Positions 26,516-35,572 of a DNA stretch of 64,000 bases are shown here, piece by piece; the first letter of the stretch is position 1, and each line of letters begins with the position of its first letter. The notes under the pieces were generated by a model. The model ran no database searches. It saw only the letters and a list, made by a program, of their open reading frames with translations, and was not told the DNA's origin. The position numbers were made by a program, and so were the translations under genes. Source of the DNA: Mesorhizobium australicum (GTDB lineage Bacteria > Pseudomonadota > Alphaproteobacteria > Rhizobiales > Rhizobiaceae); assembly GCF_900177325.1 (NCBI RefSeq), contig NZ_FXBL01000004.1:2418001-2482000 (forward strand). Direction: 5' to 3'.

Positions 26516-28737
26516 GTAGTCTTGTCGATCCCGAGGCTCTCCATCGCGATCCGGCGCGCGGTCACGTAGTCGACCTTGCCGGAGCCGAGCAGCGGGATCG
26601 CGTCGACGGTGATGATCGTGTCCGGTACGATGAGTTCGGCGACGCCCGAAGCCTTGCCGAAGGCGCGCAATTCCGATTTCTCGGCTGCGGTATTGGTCGT
26701 CAGCACCACGACCTTCTCGCCGCGCTTGCGGTCGGGCACCGCGACGGCCGCATGCCGCTCCTCCGGCCACAGCCGCTGCACCAGCAGTTCCACGGCGCCG
26801 AGGGACACCATCTCGCCGGCGATCTTGGCGAAGCGCCGGGCGCGGCCGCGGATCGTGAGATAACCCTCGCGGTCGAAGGCGACGACGTCGCCGGTGTCGT
26901 GCCAGCCGTCCGGGGGAGGGGTGACGTTCTCCGCCCCGCGCGTCGAGATATAGCCGCGCATCACGTTCGGCCCCGAGATCCACAGCCGGCCGCCATCCTC
27001 GATGCCGTCGACCGGCTCGATCCGGCTGCGGATGCCGGGCAGCAGGCGCCCGACGCTGCCCTGGCGCGAGTGGGTGCGTGTGTTCAGCGCCACCACCGGC
27101 GAGGCTTCGGTCAGGCCATAGCCCTCGACGATGTCGGCCCCGAACCGCTCGCGCCAGATCCGTCGCGTCTCGGCCTGCAACGGCTCCGCGCCCGCCACCA
27201 CCAGCCGCAGGCTGGCGAAGTCGCCGTCGTCCGCTGTCCGCGCATAGGCCGAGAGGAACGTGTCCGTCGCAAAGGTGATGGTGGGTTTGACCTTCGCCGC
27301 CGTCTCCGGGATCTGCTTGAAATGCAGCGGCGACGGATAGAGGTAGAGCCGCACGCCGTAGACGAGCGGCAGGATCGTCCCGCCGGTCAGCCCATAAGAG
27401 TGGAAGGCCGGCAGCACGTTCAGCAGCGTGTCGGCGGGCGTGAAGACGATGCGCGCCTCGATCTGCGCCGTGTTGGAAAGCAGGTTCTCGTGCGTGAGCA
27501 CCACGCCCTTCGGGCGGCTGTCGGAGCCGGAGGTGAACAGGATGGCGCCGGGCGCCGAAGGCTTCACCGGCGTGACCGGCCAGCGCCACAGCAGGGCCGC
27601 CGATGCCTTCTCGAACGCCGTGACCGAAGGTCTTACGTCCTCCAGCCACAGGAAGCGCGCCCCGGCCCCCTCGATCGCGGCGACGATATCGGCAAGCTGC
27701 GCCTTGTCGACGAAGGCGCGCGAGGACACGACGATGCGGACCGCGCCTGAACGGATCGCTGCGGTCACATTCGCAGGCCCTGCCGTGTAGTTGATCATGG
27801 TCGCGACGCAGCCGGCCGACTGCAGGCCGACGAACGAGGTGACCAGGCCGACCGAGTTCGGCAGCATCAGGCCCACAGCCTCGCCGCCGCTGCTGACAGA
27901 GGCGAATCGGGCGCCGAGCACCCGCGCCGCGATCAGCATGTCGCGATAGCTCAGCGGCCCCGTGAGGCCGTCCTCGACGACGGTGCGCTCGGGACCGTAT
28001 AGCCGTGCCGCGCCCGAAACCGCCGCGAACAGGCTGCGCGGCACGCTTGCTGCGACACGCGCCTCAGCGACCCTGTCGAACAGCGCGTTGGACGAGGTCG
28101 TCGGCGCCCGGCCGGGCCGGACGATGGAACTGTCGAGCGAGATCGGCTCGAGGGCAGCGATGGTGAGCTTCGGCAGCCAGCGGCGCGGCGCCTCCGCTTC
28201 CGGCGCGAGCGACATCGGCAGGTGCCTGCTTCCGCCGACATGGATCGCGACGATGTCGGCCCCCGCCGTCACGGCGATTCGCGCCACGGCGCGAAACAGC
28301 CGGAACGACTTGGGATCGGGCTCGACCGTCTGCGGGAAATAGACCGCCAGCCGTCCCTTGCCTTTGAGATGCCGCACCAGCCGCCGGCTGACGAACACGT
28401 GCGAGGCGTTGAACGAGATGGTGCGGGCGAGTGTGCGGAACGGCTCGAGCCACGATGAGGTGGCCGATTCCTCGTCCAGGATGTGCAGCGTATCGTCGGG
28501 CAGCAGCGCCAGCATCAGCGCCGGATCGAGCCGCGACTGATGGGAAATGGCGTAGATCACCGGCGCGTCGGCCTGGCGCGCAATGCGGATCCGGCCATCG
28601 GATATACGGAAGACGAGCTTCAGCGGCAGGTAAAGCACGGCCTGCTGGAAGGTCACGCCAAGTCGGTAGCCCTGCCAGAGCGCCGTGAGGACGTAGACAG
28701 CAACCAGTGCGGCGACGATCATTCCGGTCAGGATCAT
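26512..28737 (-). CDS. acyltransferase/AMP-binding (Aas-like) bifunctional protein
   Basis: 741 residues. An N-terminal membrane helix leads into a PlsC-type acyltransferase domain (H66QSRLD71, then ISFNASHVFVSRRLV). From about residue 215 an AMP-forming acyl-CoA/ACP synthetase follows: the loop LFTSGSDSRPKG near 390, GYGLTEASPV and the hinge HDTGDVVAF...RGRARRFAKIAGEMV. Escherichia coli Aas couples these activities to re-acylate lysophosphatidylethanolamine, but starts with an MFS partner in some species; none is seen here. Placement next to psd-pssA supports a role in phosphatidylethanolamine repair. The ATG at 28737 is chosen because the helix starts there. Confidence 0.85.
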   Translation of the reverse strand: MILTGMIVAALVAVYVLTALWQGYRLGVTFQQAVLYLPLKLVFRISDGRIRIARQADAPVIYAISHQSRLDPALMLALLPDDTLHILDEESATSSWLEPFRTLARTISFNASHVFVSRRLVRHLKGKGRLAVYFPQTVEPDPKSFRLFRAVARIAVTAGADIVAIHVGGSRHLPMSLAPEAEAPRRWLPKLTIAALEPISLDSSIVRPGRAPTTSSNALFDRVAEARVAASVPRSLFAAVSGAARLYGPERTVVEDGLTGPLSYRDMLIAARVLGARFASVSSGGEAVGLMLPNSVGLVTSFVGLQSAGCVATMINYTAGPANVTAAIRSGAVRIVVSSRAFVDKAQLADIVAAIEGAGARFLWLEDVRPSVTAFEKASAALLWRWPVTPVKPSAPGAILFTSGSDSRPKGVVLTHENLLSNTAQIEARIVFTPADTLLNVLPAFHSYGLTGGTILPLVYGVRLYLYPSPLHFKQIPETAAKVKPTITFATDTFLSAYARTADDGDFASLRLVVAGAEPLQAETRRIWRERFGADIVEGYGLTEASPVVALNTRTHSRQGSVGRLLPGIRSRIEPVDGIEDGGRLWISGPNVMRGYISTRGAENVTPPPDGWHDTGDVVAFDREGYLTIRGRARRFAKIAGEMVSLGAVELLVQRLWPEERHAAVAVPDRKRGEKVVVLTTNTAAEKSELRAFGKASGVAELIVPDTIITVDAIPLLGSGKVDYVTARRIAMESLGIDKTT

Positions 28738-29044
28738 GCCGTTCTCCGAGCACCAAGCTGGCCGCGGCGAGCCGATGCCGCACGTGAGGGGATAGGGTAA
28801 CGCGATGGGGCCGGGCGTCAATCCGCCTATCCGGGGAGCCGGCCGCGTCTACCTGGCGACGACGCCATCTGCCGCCAAAATGTCTGTGGTCCTCTTGCTG
28901 CATTGCAAAAAACGTTGATCATTCACCCGTAGCGGAAGCGTGCCGGATACGCTACGCCAACCGAGCTGCCGCAGATGGTCCAGAGCCGACACAGTGCAAC
29001 TGTGTCTCGCGCGAGACGTTTTCGGCGATCCAAGGGACATCTGC
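28738..29044. other. 307-base divergent gap between the Aas-like and SLC13 genes
   Basis: No gene. It should hold both divergent promoters. The only clear structures are two abutting palindromes at 28988-29016, close to the SLC13 start, and an AT-rich stretch at about 28895-28925. Confidence 0.6.
28988..29016. promoter_or_regulatory. two overlapping palindromes before the SLC13 permease gene
   Basis: GACACAGT (28988-28995) and ACTGTGTC (28999-29006) form a perfect 19-base palindrome. TCTCGCGCGAGA (29005-29016) is a second perfect 12-base palindrome overlapping its last two bases. They end 28 bases before the ATG, a good site for an operator. Confidence 0.5.
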
Positions 29045-30820
29045 ATGGCTACGGACCAGATTATCGCGCTCGCCGTCGTCACACTGATGATGGCAGCCTT
29101 CGTCTGGGGCAGATTCCGGTATGATGTTGTCGCCGCGTGCGCGCTGCTTGCCGCGGTCGCCTGCGGCATCGTTCCCTATGAAAAGGCCTTTTCCGGCTTC
29201 AGCGACGATATCGTCATCATCGTCGGTTCCGCTTTGCTGGTCAGCGCGGCTGTCGCGCGCTCGGGGATCATGGAGGCGGTAATCCAGCGATTCGCACCTG
29301 ATCTTGTCGGTGTGCGCAGCCAATTGATCTTGCTTGTCGCTGTGGTGACGGTGCTCTCCGCATTCGTGAAGAACATCGGCGCTCTGGCAATCATGATGCC
29401 GATCGCGTTCCAGTTCGCGAAGCGCTCATCGGTCTCGCCCTCCGTGTTCCTCATGCCGATGGCGTTCGGCTCGCTTCTCGGCGGCCTGATGACCCTCATC
29501 GGCACCTCCCCCAACATCATCGTCTCGCGCATGCGCGCCGAGATCGGTGGCGAGGGGTTCGGAATGTTCGATTTCACGCCGGTGGGTGCCGCGCTGTCGC
29601 TGGTCGGGCTGGCGTTTCTTGCCCTGTTCTATTGGCTGCTGCCGTCCCGTACGCGCGCGACCGCGTCGCTGCACGATGCGATCGACATCAAGAACTATAT
29701 CTCGGAGGCCCGCGTGGCCGCCGATTCAGCGGTACTGGGCAAAACGGTCGCCGACCTCGTCAAGCTCTCCGGCGGCAATGCGATGGTGACGTCGATCATT
29801 CGCAGCCGTGGTCAGCGCACGACTCCGCTTCCCGACGCGATCCTTAAGGATGGCGATATCCTGCTGCTGGAGGGCGATCCGGAGGCGCTCGACCGGCTCA
29901 CGGCGCGAGGCAGGCTGAAGCTCAGCGGCGATCGCCGCGAAATGCGTAACAAAGGCATGGCCGAGATCGGCGCGGTCGAGGCCGTCGTCACCGAGAGTTC
30001 GTTTCTCGTCGGCCTGTCCGCACAGCGGCTGGAACTTCACGACCGCTTCGGCGTCAACCTTCTGGCCCTGAGCCGCATGGGCGAGCGCATCACCGATCGG
30101 ATCGGCGAAACGATGCTCCGCGTCGGTGATGTCGTCGTTCTGCAGGGAGACCGCGAACGTCTTCCCGAGATCTTGCGCGAACTCGGCTGCCTTCCGCTGG
30201 CCGAGCGCCCGATCAAGCTCGGCAGCGTGCGGAGAGGGCTGGTGCCGCTTCTCATCCTGCTCGCCGCCATGAGCGCGACCGCGCTTTCCATCGTGCCGGT
30301 GCCCGTCGCCTTCTTCGGCGCAGCCGTTGCGATGGTGCTTTTCAGGACCATCCCGGTGCGCGAAGTCTACAACGCGATCGATGGCCCGATCCTGGTCATG
30401 CTGGCCGCGCTCATCCCGGTGTCGGATACGCTCCGTTCCACTGGGGTCACGGACCTCGCAGCCGCCGGACTGGCCGATGTTGCGCAGACGCTTCCGGCTT
30501 GGGGCGCCCTCGGCCTCATCCTTGTCGCCGCCATGGCGGTGACGCCGTTCCTCAACAATGCGGCGACGGTGCTGGTCATGGCGCCCATCGCCGCGGGCTT
30601 CGCAAGCGGCCTCGGCTACCGGCCCGATGCGTTCCTCATGGCGGTCGCCATCGGCGCTGGATGCGACTTCCTCACCCCGATCGGCCACCAGTGCAACACG
30701 CTGGTCATGGGCCCGGGTGGCTACAAATTCTCCGATTATCCCCGGCTCGGCCTGCCGCTTTCCATCATTGTCGTTCTGGTCGCCGTTCCTCTGCTCATGA
30801 TGGTCTGGCCTGTGAATTGA
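29045..30820 (+). CDS. SLC13-family permease with central RCK_C (TrkA-C) domains
   Basis: 591 residues. Two blocks of membrane helices (about 1-215 and 385-591) surround a soluble part of about 170 residues with two TrkA-C-like repeats (NYISEARVAADSAVLGKTVADL... and AVVTESSFLVGLSAQRLEL). The helix-hairpin signatures LIGTSPNIIVS and TPFLNNAATVLVMAP mark the two halves of the transport fold. Members carry sulfate, citrate or other di-anions with sodium; the ligand of the RCK-like domains and the substrate are unknown. ATG at 29045 follows AAGGGA. Confidence 0.88.
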   Translation: MATDQIIALAVVTLMMAAFVWGRFRYDVVAACALLAAVACGIVPYEKAFSGFSDDIVIIVGSALLVSAAVARSGIMEAVIQRFAPDLVGVRSQLILLVAVVTVLSAFVKNIGALAIMMPIAFQFAKRSSVSPSVFLMPMAFGSLLGGLMTLIGTSPNIIVSRMRAEIGGEGFGMFDFTPVGAALSLVGLAFLALFYWLLPSRTRATASLHDAIDIKNYISEARVAADSAVLGKTVADLVKLSGGNAMVTSIIRSRGQRTTPLPDAILKDGDILLLEGDPEALDRLTARGRLKLSGDRREMRNKGMAEIGAVEAVVTESSFLVGLSAQRLELHDRFGVNLLALSRMGERITDRIGETMLRVGDVVVLQGDRERLPEILRELGCLPLAERPIKLGSVRRGLVPLLILLAAMSATALSIVPVPVAFFGAAVAMVLFRTIPVREVYNAIDGPILVMLAALIPVSDTLRSTGVTDLAAAGLADVAQTLPAWGALGLILVAAMAVTPFLNNAATVLVMAPIAAGFASGLGYRPDAFLMAVAIGAGCDFLTPIGHQCNTLVMGPGGYKFSDYPRLGLPLSIIVVLVAVPLLMMVWPVN

Positions 30821-30884
30821 ACTTCCCCTTGCGGTCATTTTCGGCTTGTCCGATAAGCGCACCGCAAGAAGCATGGAGATTGAA

Positions 30885-31229
30885 ATGACCATTCGCCGTA
30901 TCGAAGCCGGGCCGCGCATGAGCCAGGCCGTTGTCCATGGAAACACGGTCTATCTCGCAGGCCAGGTCGGCACTCCCGGCAAGAGCGTGGCCGAGCAGAC
31001 GACCGAGGTTCTGGCGAGCATCGACCGGCTTTTGGCACTCGCCGGTACGGACAAGTCGAAGCTTCTGACCGCTCAGATCTGGCTCGACGACATGCGCGAC
31101 TTCGCCGAGATGAACGGCGTATGGGACGCCTGGGTGGACAAGGCCAACACACCCGCGCGCGCAACCGGCGGCGCTCCGCTCGCCACCTCGGGTCATCGCG
31201 TCGAAATCATCGTCTCCGCGGCGATCTAG
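30885..31229 (+). CDS. RidA/YjgF-family protein
   Basis: 114 residues, trimer-forming family. The start at 30885 follows GGAGAT and gives the usual short N-terminus. The fold elements VYLAGQVG, EVLASIDRLLALAGTDKSKLLTAQIWL and the C-terminal VEIIVSA are present, with Arg in the PARATGGA segment where RidA has its substrate-binding arginine. RidA hydrolyses reactive enamines and imines made by PLP enzymes; this subgroup (ending HRVEIIV) may have another substrate. It is 64 bases downstream of the SLC13 gene and probably co-transcribed. Confidence 0.85.
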   Translation: MTIRRIEAGPRMSQAVVHGNTVYLAGQVGTPGKSVAEQTTEVLASIDRLLALAGTDKSKLLTAQIWLDDMRDFAEMNGVWDAWVDKANTPARATGGAPLATSGHRVEIIVSAAI

Positions 31230-31236
31230 GAGAGGG

Positions 31237-31259
31237 AAGGGCGGCCTCGCGCCGCCCTT
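31237..31259. terminator. bidirectional terminator between ridA-like and FMO genes
   Basis: AAGGGCGGC (31237-31245) and GCCGCCCTT (31251-31259) pair perfectly over a 5-base loop in the 34-base gap between convergent stops. The plus strand continues CGTTT and the minus strand CCCTCTC, so it probably ends both transcripts. Confidence 0.75.
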
Positions 31260-31263
31260 CGTT

Positions 31264-32754
31264 TCACGCCGCCATATATTGCGGCGCCGACTTCAGGTAG
31301 CGCGCATAGGCGTCGGCATTGGGCGGTGACAGGTTCTCCGCCAGCGGATTGAGCTTGCGCTCCTTCGCGCCGATGTCGTCCAGGATCTCGTCGAAGTGCT
31401 TGAAATGGTAGGGCGCGACGCAGAGCCCGCCATAGACGCCGGCCGCCGGCCGCTCCTTGCGCTTCCAGTTCAGCATCATCTCGATATTGTCGTTCATCTC
31501 GGCGGGCGTCGGCTGCTTGGCCAACTGCCCGTCGGCGTAACGCACCAGCCAGTTGGCGGCGAGCTCGGCGCAGAGCACGGTGCAGAATGACGAGTTGAAG
31601 CCGACGAACCCCATGTCGGGCAGGTCCGGATTGGCGATGATGCGGTAGAGGCGGTACTGGCCGTCCGGCTCCACCAGCTTCCTGCGATACTCCTCGGGCA
31701 GGAACGGCACGCCAAGCTTCCAGCCGATCGCGAGCACCGCGATGTCGGCCCCGACCCGCTCGCCGCCCGAGAGTACGACGGTTGTGCCGTCGTAGTGGTC
31801 GAACGTGCCCTGGATCGCCTTGATCCGCCCGTCCGCCACCATGTCGTAGAGGCCGGGCGTGACGATCGGCACTGAACAGTTGATGCCGGTCTCGATCGGC
31901 GTCTTGGGCTTCAGGCCGGTCTTCTTCAGCTTGAGCTGCATCGACAGCAGGCTTTCCAGCGCTCGCCAGTTCGCCCAGACAAAAGGTTTGGCGATCGCGT
32001 GGTTGATCCGCGCCATGGCCGTCTGGCCCCAGCCCGGGAACATTTTCTCCTGGGCACGGATGTAGAGGATGCGCTTGAAGTTGATCAGGCCGCCGATGAA
32101 GTAGGGGATGCGCCACACGGCTTCGCGATAGACGATCGTCACCTGCGACGCGCCCGACTTCACCGCGTTGACGGCGATGTCGGTCGCCGATTTCGAGAAG
32201 CCCAGCACGACGACGCGCTTGCCCTTCACCATCGACGGATCGGTGTAGTCGGACGAGTGCATCACCTGCCCCCCGGCGGCGGTGAAGCCGTCCTGGCCCG
32301 GATGGGAGAGCATGTTCTTGTCGCTGAACTGGCCGGTACACACCGCGACGAAGTCGTAGCTCTCCGTCGTCTCCGGCCCTTCCTTGGGCGCCAGCGTCAG
32401 GGTCCACCCCGGCTTGCCGTCGGCGCGACGCGCCATGCCGGTGACGGACGTGTCGAACCGGACAAGGCCGGTGACGCCGTTCTCCCTGGCGTAGTCAGCG
32501 AGATAGGCATGCACCTGCGGGCCTTTGGGCCATTCTGGATAGGCGTCCGGCATCGGCTTCGACGTGTAGCGGTAGAGCTCCTTCGGGCTCTGCGTCTGCA
32601 CGTCGGGATATGAGCGCGACGGCTCCCAGACGCCGCCGAGATCGTGGCTGCGCTCGACCACCGTCACGTTATGACCGCGTTCCCGAAACGCCTTCGCGGC
32701 GGCGAGCCCGCTCACGCCCGCGCCGATGACGCAGACCGTCTTCTTCTGGACCAT
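31264..32754 (-). CDS. flavin-containing monooxygenase-like protein
   Basis: 496 residues. A Rossmann FAD site lies at residues 6-14 (CVIGAGVSG) and a second nucleotide motif at VVVLGFSKSATD; between them are ERSHDLGGVW and YARENGV. These fit the FMO/Baeyer-Villiger group, which uses NADPH, FAD and oxygen to oxidise carbonyl or heteroatom substrates. The ATG at 32754 has a strong AAGGAG ribosome site. A cupin gene lies upstream on the same strand and a divergent AraC regulator beyond it, suggesting a small inducible catabolic unit. The substrate is unknown. Confidence 0.85.
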   Translation of the reverse strand: MVQKKTVCVIGAGVSGLAAAKAFRERGHNVTVVERSHDLGGVWEPSRSYPDVQTQSPKELYRYTSKPMPDAYPEWPKGPQVHAYLADYARENGVTGLVRFDTSVTGMARRADGKPGWTLTLAPKEGPETTESYDFVAVCTGQFSDKNMLSHPGQDGFTAAGGQVMHSSDYTDPSMVKGKRVVVLGFSKSATDIAVNAVKSGASQVTIVYREAVWRIPYFIGGLINFKRILYIRAQEKMFPGWGQTAMARINHAIAKPFVWANWRALESLLSMQLKLKKTGLKPKTPIETGINCSVPIVTPGLYDMVADGRIKAIQGTFDHYDGTTVVLSGGERVGADIAVLAIGWKLGVPFLPEEYRRKLVEPDGQYRLYRIIANPDLPDMGFVGFNSSFCTVLCAELAANWLVRYADGQLAKQPTPAEMNDNIEMMLNWKRKERPAAGVYGGLCVAPYHFKHFDEILDDIGAKERKLNPLAENLSPPNADAYARYLKSAPQYMAA

Positions 32755-32852
32755 GTTCGTTGCTCCTTGGGCGGCAGGCATGGCTCCGCCGGGCGCAGCC
32801 GGATGCTGCGCTTCCGGGGCCGTCGCGCGGCCGCGATAGGTGTGGGGCTAGC

Positions 32853-33305
32853 TCAGGCGTTGGCCTCGGGCGGCAGGAAGTCGACCTCATGCGCGGCCGA
32901 GACCTTCACCACCTCGTCGGTGTCCGTCATATTGTCGAGCTTCTTGAACAGGTCCTCCAGCATGCCGGCGGGCGAGACCCAGAACAGCGCGCGCGTCGGC
33001 TTGTCGGACTTGTTGAAATAGCCATGCGGAATGCCGCGCGGCATGCGCACCAGGTCGCCGGCCTTCGCCTTGACCCACTGTCCGTCGAGCTTCAGGTCGA
33101 GTTCGCCTTCCTGCACGAGAATGAATTCGTCCTGCGTCGGGTGGATGTGCACCGGCACGAACTGGCCGGGGTCGCTGTTGGTCTCGAAGGCGAAGGTGCT
33201 GTCGCACACGGCCTTCGGGAAATAGACCTGGCCGAGGATGTTCCACGTCGTCCCGGCGATGCCGGAGCCGTTCGCGGTGATGCCTTTGTCGAGTTGCTTG
33301 GTCAT
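32853..33305 (-). CDS. single-domain cupin protein
   Basis: 150 residues with one cupin barrel. Motif 1 is visible as VPVHIHPTQDEFILVQEGEL (His, His, Glu) and motif 2 as RMPRGIPHGYFN (His), giving the usual metal site. Start at 33305 is chosen over an upstream reading with no family match. Small cupins of this sort act as dioxygenases, isomerases or ligand sensors. It is 98 bases upstream of the FMO gene on the same strand and probably co-transcribed, so it may act on the same pathway. Confidence 0.85.
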   Translation of the reverse strand: MTKQLDKGITANGSGIAGTTWNILGQVYFPKAVCDSTFAFETNSDPGQFVPVHIHPTQDEFILVQEGELDLKLDGQWVKAKAGDLVRMPRGIPHGYFNKSDKPTRALFWVSPAGMLEDLFKKLDNMTDTDEVVKVSAAHEVDFLPPEANA

Positions 33306-33498
33306 ATGCGGATCCCATTGCGTTTGACAGAAAGCGTTCTGGCGACGCCTTTCATGTTCCGGCGACAATGCCACGGCGGCCGGGCGTCCTCTATCCGCGA
33401 TGCGCACCGACTATCCGGAAAACGAATCCGATTTGCCGCTGCGGCCGAAGGCCGCGAAAACCGTTTGGAAACCGGCAAAGCGATGCTAACGTAACGGA

Positions 33499-34503
33499 AT
33501 GCACGCTGAAGCCGGTTCTCCGCCTGCGGTCCCGCTGTCCAGTCACGTCCTGTTCCAGTCGGATGATCTCGACTGCGCCAGGGAACGGGTCGCGCAGAAG
33601 TTCTGCCGCCATCGCCTCGACATCATCGGCGACAAGCGGTTCTTCCGCGCGGCGCATCATCATCTGCCGGGCGACATGATCTCGCTCAACTACATCAGCT
33701 ACGGCGCCGACGTGTTGATCGATCCGGGCGAGCTCACCGATTTCTATCTGATCCAGATGCCGGTTGCCGGCTCGGCGACGATCCGCAACGGCCACAAGGA
33801 GTTCCTGACCGACCGCTCGACGGCGTCGATCCTCAACGCCGACCTCGCCACGCGCATGCGCTGGTGGCAGGGCTGCGCGCAGATCCTGATCCAGATCCGC
33901 AAGGCGCCGTTCCTCGATTTTGCCGAGCGCGTGCTCGACCGGGAACTGCCGGGCCCGGTGATCTTCGACCCGCTGGTCGATTTCTCGCGGCCTCAGATGC
34001 AGTCGTGGAGAGGCTTCGCCAACGGCCTGTTCTATTCGGCGGAAGCGCTGGCCAACGCGCCGCGCGGCGCGGAAATCCACATGGCCTTCAACGAGCAGCG
34101 GCTGATGGAGATTTTCCTGCGCGAACAGCCGAACAACATGTCGCTGTTCATGGACGGTGAGGCGAAGGGTCCGTCGCCCAGGCATTTGCGCCGCGCCGAC
34201 GAATATATCCGCGAACATGCCGCCATGCCGATCTCGCTGCTCGACATCGCCGATGCGGCCGGCGTCAACGCGCGGACCCTCCAGCTTGCCTACAAGTCGA
34301 CCTACGGCGTGTCGCCGATGCAGGCTCTGCAAAGGGAGCGGTTGAAACGCGTGCGCTTCGAACTGCTGGCGAGCGGCGGTCGGGCCAACGTCACCGAGAC
34401 GGCGATGAAATGGGGTTTTGCTCACCTAGGCCGCTTCGCCGGCGATTACCGGCGCGCCTTCGGCGAACTGCCGCGCGAGACGGCGCGGCGCGCGGCGGAC
34501 TAG
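33499..34503 (+). CDS. AraC-family transcriptional regulator
   Basis: 334 residues. The first 200 or so form an AraC-binding-like sensor domain (NYISYGADVLIDPGELTDFYLIQMPVAGSA). The last 100 hold two helix-turn-helix units: ISLLDIADAAGVNARTLQLAYKSTYGVSPMQAL and NVTETAMKWGFAHLGRFAGDYRRAFGELP. It is transcribed away from the cupin-FMO pair across a 193-base gap, the standard place for an activator of that operon. The inducer is unknown. Confidence 0.88.
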   Translation: MHAEAGSPPAVPLSSHVLFQSDDLDCARERVAQKFCRHRLDIIGDKRFFRAAHHHLPGDMISLNYISYGADVLIDPGELTDFYLIQMPVAGSATIRNGHKEFLTDRSTASILNADLATRMRWWQGCAQILIQIRKAPFLDFAERVLDRELPGPVIFDPLVDFSRPQMQSWRGFANGLFYSAEALANAPRGAEIHMAFNEQRLMEIFLREQPNNMSLFMDGEAKGPSPRHLRRADEYIREHAAMPISLLDIADAAGVNARTLQLAYKSTYGVSPMQALQRERLKRVRFELLASGGRANVTETAMKWGFAHLGRFAGDYRRAFGELPRETARRAAD

Positions 34504-34506
34504 GGT

Positions 34507-34740
34507 CTATTCCTCTGCCGGCGGCGCCGGCGCGTCGTCGCCATAGGGCTCGCCGCCCATGAAGGAGGAGGCGGTCGGGATGCACTGCAGCGACCAGCCC
34601 GTCTCCACAGGCGTCTTCTTGTATTCCTCGATCGCCGCCACGCATTCGTCCCGCGTCTCGAACGCGCTCGGCATCACCGCCATGCCGCCGCCCGGGCCGG
34701 CGACGACCAGATACCAGATATAGACGGCTGCGGCGGACAT
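34507..34740 (-). CDS. small hypothetical protein with N-terminal hydrophobic segment
   Basis: 77 residues: a hydrophobic N-terminus (VYIWYLVVAGPGGGMAV), a central segment TRDECVAAIEEYKK with a cysteine, a second cysteine in WSLQCIP, and an acidic Pro-rich tail. The two cysteines spaced by about 20 residues resemble small exported proteins found in rhizobia. ATG at 34740. It lies 74 bases downstream of the SDR gene on the same strand. Confidence 0.6.
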   Translation of the reverse strand: MSAAAVYIWYLVVAGPGGGMAVMPSAFETRDECVAAIEEYKKTPVETGWSLQCIPTASSFMGGEPYGDDAPAPPAEE

Positions 34741-34814
34741 GCGGGGTCTCCGAATTTCGATGATTCCGCCGCAGGCTGCGATCGAAAAAAGGCGCAAGCC
34801 GGGCGGAGTAAATC

Positions 34815-35561
34815 CTATTCCGGTTGCCGGTAATCCGTCCATCCGCCCTTGCGGACGTTCCAGATGCGGCCGGTGTCGGTCAGCGACGGGGATGCCAGGC
34901 GCAGGATGCTCGCGGCGACGTCGGCCGGAGTGGGCAGGGTGTCCGGGTTCTCCCCCGGCATCGCCTGTGCCCGCATCGCGGTGCGGGTCGCGCCCGGATC
35001 GACAATGTTGACCCTGAGCGCCATGTTCTTCGTCTCGTCGGCCCAGGAGCGGGCCAGCGCCTCGACGGCGGCCTTGGAGGCGGCATAGGGCGCCCAGAAG
35101 GCGCGGGCGGAGTGCGCCGCGCCCGACGAGATCACGATCGCCCGGCCCGCATCCGAAAGCCGCAGCAGCGGGTCGACCGAGCGGATCAGCCGCCATGTGC
35201 CGGTGACGTTGACCGCCATCACCTTGTCGAACACCTTTGCCTCGACATGGCCGATCGGTGCGATCACGCCGAGCACGCCGGCGTTCGCCACCAGAATGTC
35301 GAGCTTGCCCCAGCGCTGGTGGATCGAGCCGCCGAGACGGTCGATGCCGGCCATGTCGGTCAGGTCGAGCGGCACCAGCGTCGCGGAGCCGCCCGCCGCC
35401 TTGATCTCGTCGTCGAGCTCTTCCAACCCGCCGACGGTGCGAGCAACCGCGATCACATGTGCACCCGCCGCCGCCAGTTGCTTTGCCAGATGGTAGCCGA
35501 TGCCGCGCGACGCGCCGGTGACGAGCGCGACGCGCCCTGAGAGGTCGGGAATGCTGGTCAT
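34815..35561 (-). CDS. SDR-family NAD(P)-dependent oxidoreductase
   Basis: 248 residues of the classical short-chain type: cofactor loop TGASRGIGYH (about 15-24), VANAGVLGV, catalytic Ser in ISSGAAHS and Tyr-x-x-x-Lys in PYAASKAAVE. It starts 11 bases after the purF stop on the same strand, the order found next to purF across Hyphomicrobiales, so it is the conserved purF-linked SDR. Its substrate is not established and the link to purine synthesis may be only transcriptional. Confidence 0.88.
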   Translation of the reverse strand: MTSIPDLSGRVALVTGASRGIGYHLAKQLAAAGAHVIAVARTVGGLEELDDEIKAAGGSATLVPLDLTDMAGIDRLGGSIHQRWGKLDILVANAGVLGVIAPIGHVEAKVFDKVMAVNVTGTWRLIRSVDPLLRLSDAGRAIVISSGAAHSARAFWAPYAASKAAVEALARSWADETKNMALRVNIVDPGATRTAMRAQAMPGENPDTLPTPADVAASILRLASPSLTDTGRIWNVRKGGWTDYRQPE

Positions 35562-35572
35562 GTCGTCTTCCG

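Noticed and set aside
25622..27649. 675-codon minus-strand frame across psd, pssA and the Aas-like gene
   Set aside because: Overlaps three recognisable genes in other frames and has no family features; antisense openness is a GC-content effect.
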